Source of the DNA: Candidatus Cloacimonadota bacterium | GTDB lineage: Bacteria > Cloacimonadota > Cloacimonadia > Cloacimonadales > WRIO01 | Assembly: GCA_017998585.1 (NCBI GenBank) | Contig: JAGOCT010000037.1 | Span: 1-9,641, forward strand | Direction of reading: 5' to 3' | Length of the DNA: 9,641 bases | In this document: piece by piece, positions 1 through 6,170 of the stretch | How the letters are laid out: each line of letters opens with the position of its first letter | Position numbering within the stretch: the first letter of the stretch is position 1 | Notes under the pieces: model-generated | Told to the model about the DNA's origin: nothing | Database searches by the model: none | The model's input: only the letters and a program-made list of their open reading frames with translations | Translations under genes and position numbers: made by a program

Positions 1-175
1 CCCTACAACTGTTGTGCTTCTTTGACAAGCAGGTTGTTTGCCCTACAACTTCTAAGTTTTTTTTGACAAGCAGGTTGCTTGCCCTACAACTTCTAAGCTC
101 TTTGACAAACAGGTTGCTTGCCGTACAACTTCTAAGCTTCTTTGACAAGCAGGTTGCTTGCCCTTACAACTTCTA
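1..175. repeat. Tandem array of ~40-bp hairpin-forming repeats
   Basis: Four units (1-40, 41-81, 82-120, 121-160) and a partial fifth (161-175) follow head to tail, 39-41 bp each. The array probably continues beyond the left edge. The conserved core on the plus strand is GACAAGCAGGTTGCTTGCCC followed by TACAACTTCTAAG; the short stretch before TTGACA varies most in length. Read on the minus strand, the sense of all genes here, each unit folds into a stem of 8 bp with an ACC loop, GGCAAGCA pairing with TGCTTGTC. Units 2 and 4 pair fully (one G-U), unit 3 has a second G-U wobble, and unit 1 has one A-C mismatch. The period is not a multiple of three, so it is not a coding repeat. No U-tract follows the stems on the minus strand, so these are not classical intrinsic terminators. 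The last unit runs into the stop codon of the neighbouring gene. I do not recognise the family. Confidence 0.93.
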
Positions 176-1066
176 ATTTGTTTGAATGATCAAATATTTA
201 ATTTTTCTAAACTCATTTGGATTAGTAATTTTTAAAATGGTTTCATTTCCTTTTTCTTCAAGCATATAAGAATTTTTATTTTGATCACTCAAGATTTTCA
301 CATTTTTTAGTTTAGCTTTGATCACCACTTCATTAAATTTGTTTAAATTCACAGAGGTCATTTCTTTTTCGTTATATTCACTTGATTTTTTGGCACTGCT
401 AAACAAACCACCCTTTGTCATAAAGCCCTTTTCAATCAATACATTCTTAGCTCCGGCAATAAAGTAAATCGTATTCATTTCTTCATCCTGAGCCTGAATT
501 GTACCAGCCTGCGTACTGATAGTTTCTTCCTGTGTACCTATCGTCGTTTGTTGAGCCTGTATCATATCTTCTTTTTGAGCAATTTCCTGTTCATAAGCTA
601 CACGTTCAGTTTCAATTTTAATCTTTAGGACATCAATCTGATTCGTTAGACTGGTAATCAGCAATTCTTTCTCTTCAATACTCTTTTTAAGTTTGGCAAT
701 CATTCTTTGTAAGCCCTTAATTTCAATATTCTTCTCTTTAAGGGTTTGTTCGATATTAGTTAGTCTTTCTTTATTCATGGCAATATAATCGTTGATATTC
801 TGAATAGAGGCCATAATTTTGTCTTTTGTCCCGGGTATAGAATCGGTAATTTCCTTGTTGATAGCCATTCTGTGAATCATCAGTTCTTGAGTATCAATCT
901 CAGAAAGTGAATCCTGAATTTCATTTAATGCTTCTAAGGTTTGAGCAAAATAATCCTGAACTTTGTCATTTTCACGTTTTAATCTACTATTCTGAACAAG
1001 TGTAAAAATCACAATCCCTGCCAGTATAACAGAGATTAGTACGAAAAGAATCTTAGTATCTTTCAT
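173..1066 (-). CDS. Membrane-anchored coiled-coil protein of unknown function
   Basis: This 297-residue protein has a single hydrophobic segment at about residues 6-24, with a short positively charged N-terminus, so it is probably anchored in the inner membrane with the rest exported. Residues 28-196 are rich in E, K, Q and regularly spaced I/L, which indicates a long coiled coil. Within it, residues 169-196 are four near-identical heptads starting IQAQ, IGTQ, ISTQ and IQAQ. A compact domain follows (about 197-297). Its pattern of an aromatic-rich strand, a G-F-x-x-K-G-G turn, an SY motif and a final ITNPNEF...YLII segment resembles, from memory, the C-terminal domain of coiled-coil lipoproteins common in Bacteroidota. 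Here there is no lipobox cysteine. TGAGGT lies four bases before the ATG. The gene follows thyX by 52 bases. Its TAG stop lies in the edge of the repeat array. Function unknown; a structural or envelope-spanning role is a guess. Confidence 0.85.
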   Translation of the reverse strand: MKDTKILFVLISVILAGIVIFTLVQNSRLKRENDKVQDYFAQTLEALNEIQDSLSEIDTQELMIHRMAINKEITDSIPGTKDKIMASIQNINDYIAMNKERLTNIEQTLKEKNIEIKGLQRMIAKLKKSIEEKELLITSLTNQIDVLKIKIETERVAYEQEIAQKEDMIQAQQTTIGTQEETISTQAGTIQAQDEEMNTIYFIAGAKNVLIEKGFMTKGGLFSSAKKSSEYNEKEMTSVNLNKFNEVVIKAKLKNVKILSDQNKNSYMLEEKGNETILKITNPNEFRKIKYLIIQTN

Positions 1067-1118
1067 TTTAACCTCACTTTTTTACAAAAATCAAATATAA
1101 TCACAGTTTTGTCAAGCA

Positions 1119-2507
1119 TTAATTGTGATGAATCAGATGAAATGAATCTTTTCCAGCTAAATACAAAGCAGCATTAGGCAAAAGCGGTTTAACCAAAGCA
1201 AGTATTTCATCCGATAATTGTTTAATTTCCCATTGTGCATGTTGATCAGATCTGAGTCGGATAAAATGATATAGTTCTCTTAAATTACATTTCATTAAAA
1301 CATTCACATGATGTGCATTTGTCAGACAATAAGCACCTAATCCCTGCTTTACTTTTTCAAATTGATAATACAAGGTTTCTGATTCTTTCATTAAAATCGA
1401 AATTCTGTCTTCAACATTAAGTTTTTGAAGCAGTGGAGGAACTGAGTAATCATAAGCAGGATGATAAGCAGAACGGAATATAGAAGCCATTCGATGTCGC
1501 TTTAATTGTCCAAAACAAGATGAAGACATTGATAATTCCAGTGTGATATCACACATTTCAAAAGATCTTGGCAGGGTATGATAACTCTTTATCCCATCGT
1601 AAATGCATAGAAAGGCATTTTTTATGTCGTCTGAGCTCATTTTTTTAACGATAGATTCTGCTTGATTATATGAATAATTCATTTGGTCCATGAAATGAGC
1701 AATCAATATCTTTCTTTCAGCATTATCTGTCATTTCAATCATTCTGGCATGTATTTGTTGTTTTTGGGGTTCGATGTCATTTAATGAAATATTTTTACCA
1801 TAATGATCCGCATCGGTATATTTTATCAGAGAAGGCGCAATTGGTTTCACCTGTTCTTCAATGGTCTGTTTTAAAGTTTTTGCTTCGATTAAATCAGAAC
1901 TGTCTAATCGTCTTAACAAACGCTCAAGAGAACGTCCATTGATTGTAATCCCCATTTGAGTCTGAGTAGCAAGAGATAAGACATAACGGGCATCTTCTTT
2001 CGCTTTTCCTTCCAGATCTCTTTTGTTATCGAAAATGTGCTGTTGCTGTAAATACAACTTCGCTTCTTCAAATAAAAATTCATATAAGTGATTTTGCTTT
2101 TCGATCAGAGAATGAAATTTTTTCTCCAGATCAGGCAACTTTTTTATCTCTTCAGGAACAATATAATCACCTTTAAGGGTCACATAACGTTGAGATTTCT
2201 CAGTAAAAGAGGCGAGTCTTGAGCGTTGTATCAATTCAGACATAAGTCGTGAAATTCCGATAAGATCAAAATTAAAAACGGCATGTTCAGCAATCGAGCT
2301 ATGCCCCATTTCGTAAATGATGTTAGAATTGGATAGTCTGGCTTTTTCAACTTCATTTAATGATTCTTGTCGCAAAGCAGTAACATCTTTTTGACTCCTG
2401 CTGATTCTGGCATAAGCAGCAGAGATTGTTTCTGGAGTGGCTATTTGGCTATTGATTTCTTTGATTAGTTCTGAATCAATATTGAATCCGGCTAATTTTA
2501 TATTCAT
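1119..2507 (-). CDS. thyX: Duplicated (two-domain) ThyX-like flavin-dependent thymidylate synthase family protein
   Basis: ThyX makes dTMP from dUMP using methylene-tetrahydrofolate, FAD and NAD(P)H, normally as a homotetramer of about 220-250-residue subunits. This protein has 462 residues and contains two ThyX-like halves. The N-terminal half has GHSSIAEH (69-76) and then R95-S-R97 with seven residues to S105 and QRYV. This is the RHR-x7-S ThyX motif with the histidine replaced by serine. The C-terminal half has an intact R337-H-R339, but alanine at the position of the serine and no GHxSxxEH. It does keep the downstream nucleotide-binding block NLREL...RLR...AQWEI (408-427). Each half therefore keeps a different part of the usual active site. 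An AGGA ribosome-binding site overlaps the deoC stop, indicating coupling. Similar long ThyX-like proteins exist in other bacteria, I believe, but whether this one makes dTMP cannot be judged here. Confidence 0.85.
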   Translation of the reverse strand: MNIKLAGFNIDSELIKEINSQIATPETISAAYARISRSQKDVTALRQESLNEVEKARLSNSNIIYEMGHSSIAEHAVFNFDLIGISRLMSELIQRSRLASFTEKSQRYVTLKGDYIVPEEIKKLPDLEKKFHSLIEKQNHLYEFLFEEAKLYLQQQHIFDNKRDLEGKAKEDARYVLSLATQTQMGITINGRSLERLLRRLDSSDLIEAKTLKQTIEEQVKPIAPSLIKYTDADHYGKNISLNDIEPQKQQIHARMIEMTDNAERKILIAHFMDQMNYSYNQAESIVKKMSSDDIKNAFLCIYDGIKSYHTLPRSFEMCDITLELSMSSSCFGQLKRHRMASIFRSAYHPAYDYSVPPLLQKLNVEDRISILMKESETLYYQFEKVKQGLGAYCLTNAHHVNVLMKCNLRELYHFIRLRSDQHAQWEIKQLSDEILALVKPLLPNAALYLAGKDSFHLIHHN

Positions 2508-2517
2508 TTAGCTAATC

Positions 2518-3327
2518 CTATTCCTCATCTATTACAATTTTTGTTTTCATGATCGTGATACCATTACTGGTGCCTATTCTGTTAGCTCCTGCCTGTAACA
2601 TACTGACTGCATCCCTGCGGGTTCTTACCCCACCAGAGGCTTTGACTCCCATTTTCACGCCAACAACATGTCTCATCAGTTTAACATCCTCAACAGTAGC
2701 TCCGGAAGTAGAAAAGCCTGTAGAAGTTTTAACAAAATCAGCTCCGGCTTTTTTAGCAAGGAGACAAGCAATTATTTTTTCGTTTTTTTCTAATAATGCG
2801 GTTTCAATAATGACTTTAAGTATGACATTAAACTTATGGCAAATCTGCTTTAACTGAAAGATTTCATCCATCACTGAGGAATAATCTTTTGCTTTCAGTA
2901 AGCCAATATTGATGACCATATCAATTTCAGTCGCACCCTGTTCAATCGCTTTTCTGGTTTCAAACACTTTGGTTTCTAACGTATTCGCACCTAAAGGGAA
3001 TCCAATGACAGAACAAATATTAGAATAATTACAATGAAATTTTGCCATTTTAACAAAAAAGGGATTTACACAAATGGCTTTAAAGTGATATTCATCAGCT
3101 TCTTTACATAATTTTTTTACTTCAGATTTTGTTGCATCTGCTCTTAAAAGTGTATGATCTATATATTGGTTTAACTCCGCAATCTCGGGTTCTTCAACCG
3201 TCTGATCTGGTTGACTCATCCGACAAGGTTTACAACGAATGCAAATTTCGTGAATTGCATTGCATTTACATGGAACGGGTTGTTCTATTTCAAAAAGATT
3301 AATGGCTAAATTTTTTATTTCCTGCAT
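2518..3327 (-). CDS. deoC: Deoxyribose-phosphate aldolase with Cys-rich N-terminal extension
   Basis: DeoC cleaves 2-deoxyribose 5-phosphate to glyceraldehyde 3-phosphate and acetaldehyde, the last step of deoxynucleoside catabolism, in the cytoplasm. The TIM-barrel is complete: IDHTLL at 56-61, the catalytic Asp in EIDMVIN (D136), the Schiff-base lysine in VKTSTGF (K200), and the second catalytic lysine in KASGGV (K229), followed by a phosphate-binding IGTSNG near the end. The family is usually about 220 residues; this one has 269 because of some 50 extra N-terminal residues. These include a cysteine cluster C20-x-C22...C29-x2-C32-x2-C35 that could bind a metal or form disulfides. The extended start is supported by a strong AAGGGAG five bases before the ATG, while the next Met (37) has no good site. 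The thyX-like gene follows after 10 bases. Confidence 0.96.
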   Translation of the reverse strand: MQEIKNLAINLFEIEQPVPCKCNAIHEICIRCKPCRMSQPDQTVEEPEIAELNQYIDHTLLRADATKSEVKKLCKEADEYHFKAICVNPFFVKMAKFHCNYSNICSVIGFPLGANTLETKVFETRKAIEQGATEIDMVINIGLLKAKDYSSVMDEIFQLKQICHKFNVILKVIIETALLEKNEKIIACLLAKKAGADFVKTSTGFSTSGATVEDVKLMRHVVGVKMGVKASGGVRTRRDAVSMLQAGANRIGTSNGITIMKTKIVIDEE

Positions 3328-3332
3328 ATTAA

Positions 3333-3339
3333 CTCCCTT
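3333..3339 (-). promoter_or_regulatory. Ribosome-binding site that fixes the deoC start
   Basis: AAGGGAG on the minus strand lies five bases before the ATG at 3327. It supports the long form of DeoC with its cysteine-rich extension. The alternative Met37 (ATG at 3219) has no comparable upstream sequence. Confidence 0.8.
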
Positions 3340-3350
3340 CTATGTTTCTG

Positions 3351-3381
3351 ACTATAAGATTTTTCTTTTTAATTGTGTCAA
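3351..3381 (-). promoter_or_regulatory. Candidate sigma-70 promoter for deoC-thyX
   Basis: On the minus strand a perfect TTGACA (3376-3381) is followed after 19 bases by TATAGT (3351-3356, five of six matches to TATAAT). Transcription would start near 3344, giving a leader of about 17 bases that includes the deoC ribosome-binding site. The 66-bp miaB-deoC gap is the largest between genes here, which fits an internal promoter. The 19-base spacing is longer than the optimal 17, so strength is uncertain. Confidence 0.5.
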
Positions 3382-3393
3382 GACTTTTAAATA

Positions 3394-4695
3394 TCATTTA
3401 ATAATCGAACCTTTTAATGTCCAGCCAGCAGCCTCAGTTACTTTAACATTCACAAACTGACCCACCATCGATTCATCACCAGAAAAAATAGTAATCTTAA
3501 AATCTCTGCTTTTTCCAGAATATTCTGATTCATCTTTTTTTGAAGGTCCTTCAACATAAACTTCTTTGATCTGACCGATTTGCTCTTTGTATTTTTCATG
3601 CGTAATAGCTGTTTGTAAATCGATCAGTCTCTGTAACCGATCAAGCCTGACTGCTTCTTCAATCTGATCAGTAAAATCAGCAGCTTTGGTTCCGGTTCTG
3701 GTTGAATATTTAAACATAAAGGCAAAGTCATACCGTACTTCTTCCATCAGTCGGTATGTATCCATAAACTGTTCTTCGGTTTCACCAGGGAAGCCTGCAA
3801 TCACATCTGTAGTGATAGAAATGCCAGGAATTGCCTGTCTTAATTTCCTTATTTCATTCATATAATGTTCTGCTGTATAATTTCGGTTCATGCGTTTTAG
3901 AACCTCATTATTGCCTGACTGAACGGGCAGATGGATATGTTCACAGATTCTCTCACTTTGAGCCATCACTTCAATTAATTCATCAGATAAATCTTTGGGA
4001 TGTGATGTAACAAAACGGATTCTTCTTATACTTTCAATTTGATTTATTTCTTTCAGAAGTTTAGGGAAATTGATATCCTGCCACTGATATGAATTGACAT
4101 TTTGCCCTAAAAGCGTAACCTCTTTGATCCCCTTATCACCGGCAATTCTGATTTCTTTTACGATTTCATCAACTGATCTACTTCTTTCACGACCTCTGAC
4201 GTAGGGGACAATACAATAGGAGCAAAAATTGTTACATCCACGCATAATAGTAACAAAAGCATTGAGTTGACTGCTTCTTACAGGATATACTTCGTTATAA
4301 ATTTCGGTATGATTCATTTGAACAGAATGAACAAAATGTTTTTTATGATAGAGTTGTTCGATAATTTCTGGTAATTGAAAATAATTATCAACACCCACAA
4401 CAAAATCAATCTTTTTATTTAGTTCTTTTAACTCTTTTCCCAATCTTTGAGCCATACAGCCAACAACGCCAATCAGTAGATTTTTATTATCTAATTTTCT
4501 TGCTACTTCATTAGAAATTCTGCCTATGACTCTATCCTCTGCATGCTGTCTGACTGAACAGGTATTAAACATCACAATATCTGCTTCTGGTAAGTTTTCA
4601 GTTAGTTCATACCCACTGTTTTCCATGATAGAAGATATCATTTCGCTATCAGCGACATTCATTTGACATCCATAAGTCTCTATAATAAATTTCAT
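3394..4695 (-). CDS. miaB: tRNA-2-methylthio-N6-dimethylallyladenosine synthase (MiaB)
   Basis: MiaB is a radical-SAM enzyme with two [4Fe-4S] clusters that adds a methylthio group to i6A37 in tRNAs reading UNN codons. The protein is 433 residues, normal for the family. Domains in order are: the N-terminal MTTase domain with its three cluster cysteines (C10 in ETYGCQMN, C46 in FNTCSV, C80 in VGCMAQ); the radical-SAM core with CNNFCSYC (C154, C158, C161) followed by VPYVRGRERSR, typical of MiaB; and a C-terminal TRAM RNA-binding domain (about 365-433). I chose the ATG at 4695 because AAAGGA lies six bases upstream and MKFIIETYGCQMN matches the usual start of the family. An in-frame TTG at 4725 would add ten residues encoded largely by a repeat remnant. 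It lies 45 bases after the SpoIID-like gene, probably in the same transcript. Confidence 0.97.
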   Translation of the reverse strand: MKFIIETYGCQMNVADSEMISSIMENSGYELTENLPEADIVMFNTCSVRQHAEDRVIGRISNEVARKLDNKNLLIGVVGCMAQRLGKELKELNKKIDFVVGVDNYFQLPEIIEQLYHKKHFVHSVQMNHTEIYNEVYPVRSSQLNAFVTIMRGCNNFCSYCIVPYVRGRERSRSVDEIVKEIRIAGDKGIKEVTLLGQNVNSYQWQDINFPKLLKEINQIESIRRIRFVTSHPKDLSDELIEVMAQSERICEHIHLPVQSGNNEVLKRMNRNYTAEHYMNEIRKLRQAIPGISITTDVIAGFPGETEEQFMDTYRLMEEVRYDFAFMFKYSTRTGTKAADFTDQIEEAVRLDRLQRLIDLQTAITHEKYKEQIGQIKEVYVEGPSKKDESEYSGKSRDFKITIFSGDESMVGQFVNVKVTEAAGWTLKGSIIK

Positions 4696-4701
4696 TCGTT
4701 T

Positions 4702-4707
4702 TCCTTT
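4702..4707 (-). promoter_or_regulatory. Ribosome-binding site that fixes the miaB start
   Basis: AAAGGA on the minus strand, six bases before the ATG at 4695. It favours the 433-residue MiaB over the form extended to a TTG at 4725. It lies directly beside the orphan repeat copy. Confidence 0.8.
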
Positions 4708-4709
4708 CT

Positions 4710-4729
4710 GTTGTAGGACAAGCAACCTG
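4710..4729 (+). repeat. Orphan, truncated copy of the left-end repeat
   Basis: GTTGTAGGACAAGCAACCTG on the plus strand matches the repeat-array consensus GTTGTAGGGCAAGCAACCTG (array minus strand) at 19 of 20 positions. It is inverted relative to the array. The match ends where the second stem arm (CTTGTC) should begin, so the copy cannot form the array's hairpin. It sits in the 45-bp gap between the SpoIID-like gene and miaB. Confidence 0.9.
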
Positions 4730-4740
4730 TAATGATTACA
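4728..4740. promoter_or_regulatory. 13-bp palindrome, candidate operator
   Basis: TGTAATGATTACA is a perfect 6-1-6 inverted repeat between the stop codon of the SpoIID-like gene and miaB, overlapping the last two bases of the orphan repeat. The AATnATT core is like that of Fur-family operators (Fur, PerR and Zur boxes), but the flanks do not extend the symmetry. No promoter is obvious beside it. An operator role is inference only. Confidence 0.3.
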
Positions 4741-6165
4741 TTATTCTCCCGATTCATTGATAAATTCCTTCAATATCCACTGGTTGGATATCATGGTATC
4801 TTTATAATAAAAGGACAGTATATCCATATAATTATAGCCTAAATGAGCTTGAACAATGGCACCTATCTGGCATAAACCAACCCCATGACCCATACCATGT
4901 CCATATAAAAGATAGTTTGAACCACTATCTTTGAGTGTAAAACTGCTACTTTTGGCATTGTTAAATAGAGATCTGATTTGTAATTCTTTGTTGAGTGTTT
5001 CCGATCCATTGGTTCCACTCACTTTCATTTTATGAATTCTCCCTGATTTACCTCGTTTTATAATTTGAACATCCGTCACAGTACCAATCCCTAATTTCTC
5101 ACCAAGTGTTTGTTTGCTGACTTTTTCTGTCCACTCATAAGTTTTTTGATACCATCCGACATAATTTCCACCCTGACTACAGTATGGATCATCTGATGAC
5201 GCATCCGACTGATCAGGCCGATAATCATCGGTATGAACCAAATAGGGAGCATTTGTTCCCCAGGCATCCTTCGCCTCCTCAGTTGAACCACCACAACAAC
5301 TATGAAAGACAGCATCAACCACTTTATCCTGATAAATCAGAATCTCATTAGAAGTCTCAATCGCTGCCCTGTATGTATTTTCATTTTGCTTGGTCAGTCC
5401 TTTGTAAACCTGGCAATGAGTCGTCTTGCACAGATCGTAACCTTCAGAAGCATGACGGTTGTTCAGAATTTTATAAATCGTTTGAGATCTGGCAGCAACA
5501 GCCTGTGCTTTTAATGCTTCGTATGGAGCTTCTAAGCCAATTTCATAAGGGATTACGCCAGCTATATACTCCTCCATGTCAATACAGTTGATGACTTTCA
5601 TACTACCATGTTCAGAATCTATCAGTCGAATTAGACCATTATATCGAACACCCATAAACTCAATTGGACTATCAGAAAGAATCATCAGAGGTAATGCATA
5701 TTCTTTCCCTCTTATCAGAACATTTCCTGAATTTTCTTTTAATTTATACTTTTTTATATTGTGCTTTTTGGCAAAAGCAGATGCCTTCTCCTCTGAAATA
5801 AAGCCTTTTTGAGAGATTTTTACGGCTTTCTTTTTGATTTCAAAAAAACCATTTTGCCATGAATTGTACGATACTGAGTCAATTCTGAAATCTGGAAATC
5901 TGTCAAAATCGTTCTCTATAATAATTTCAAAACTTTCATTCACCTTTTTGTAATTGATTTTCAATAAGTTAGAACATTCTATGTAAGAAGAATCCTTATC
6001 TGATTGAATGTAAATATTTCCTTTTGATATCAGTTCGATCGTTTTAACATCATCCAGAAAAATATCAAAAAATAAACGGTTATCGATATAGCGTACGGCA
6101 TTTAATCCAGAAAAGATAAGAAGCAGTATTAAGAATAATACTGCTTTTAAAGGATATCTAATCAT
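4741..6165 (-). CDS. SpoIID/LytB-domain secreted protein
   Basis: SpoIID-family proteins are peptidoglycan lytic transglycosylases acting on glycan strands lacking stem peptides. Many non-sporulating bacteria carry relatives of unknown role. This 474-residue protein has an N-terminal hydrophobic segment (about 7-22) that looks like a signal peptide or anchor. A region of about 24-180 follows, with a short SEEKASAFAKKH stretch that faintly recalls SPOR domains. The SpoIID domain (about 185-460) is clear: IDMEEYIAGVIPYE with E208 at the position of the catalytic glutamate, ALKAQAVAARSQT, FHSCCGGST...WGTNAPYL (287-309), and the closing GHGMGHGVGLCQIGA (422-436) with a YY near 453. Cys/His residues C246, H250, C251, H288, C290 and C291 could form a metal site, as in clostridial SpoIID. 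It starts five bases after metG and lacks a clear ribosome-binding site, so coupling to metG translation is likely. No other sporulation gene is present. Confidence 0.9.
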   Translation of the reverse strand: MIRYPLKAVLFLILLLIFSGLNAVRYIDNRLFFDIFLDDVKTIELISKGNIYIQSDKDSSYIECSNLLKINYKKVNESFEIIIENDFDRFPDFRIDSVSYNSWQNGFFEIKKKAVKISQKGFISEEKASAFAKKHNIKKYKLKENSGNVLIRGKEYALPLMILSDSPIEFMGVRYNGLIRLIDSEHGSMKVINCIDMEEYIAGVIPYEIGLEAPYEALKAQAVAARSQTIYKILNNRHASEGYDLCKTTHCQVYKGLTKQNENTYRAAIETSNEILIYQDKVVDAVFHSCCGGSTEEAKDAWGTNAPYLVHTDDYRPDQSDASSDDPYCSQGGNYVGWYQKTYEWTEKVSKQTLGEKLGIGTVTDVQIIKRGKSGRIHKMKVSGTNGSETLNKELQIRSLFNNAKSSSFTLKDSGSNYLLYGHGMGHGVGLCQIGAIVQAHLGYNYMDILSFYYKDTMISNQWILKEFINESGE

Positions 6166-6170
6166 TTTGT

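Noticed and set aside
1..175. CRISPR array
   Set aside because: The units repeat over their whole ~40-bp length. There are no unique spacers between conserved repeats and no cas gene nearby.
1085..1115. Promoter for the coiled-coil gene
   Set aside because: A perfect TTGACA is present on the minus strand, but the only TATAAT-like hexamer (TATATT) is ten bases away and nothing suitable lies at 16-19 bases.
1100..1129. Terminator after the ThyX-like gene
   Set aside because: ATCACA and TGTGAT form only a 6-bp stem around an 18-base loop, partly in the coding end; the following sequence is T-rich but not a clean U-tract. Too weak to call.
1119..2507. ThyX-like gene as a pseudogene because each half lacks motif residues
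   Set aside because: The frame is intact over 462 codons, conserved blocks remain in both halves, and the losses are complementary rather than random.
2549..2857. Plus-strand open reading frame opposite deoC, and other plus-strand frames across the window
   Set aside because: They lie wholly opposite strongly conserved minus-strand genes, lack ribosome-binding sites and show no recognisable domains.
3217..3219. Shorter DeoC starting at Met37
   Set aside because: There is no Shine-Dalgarno-like sequence before it, while the upstream ATG has AAGGGAG at ideal spacing.
4696..4725. Ten-residue N-terminal extension of MiaB from a TTG at 4725
   Set aside because: It would begin within the repeat remnant, has no ribosome-binding site, and precedes the conserved family start at the ATG (4695), which has a good one.
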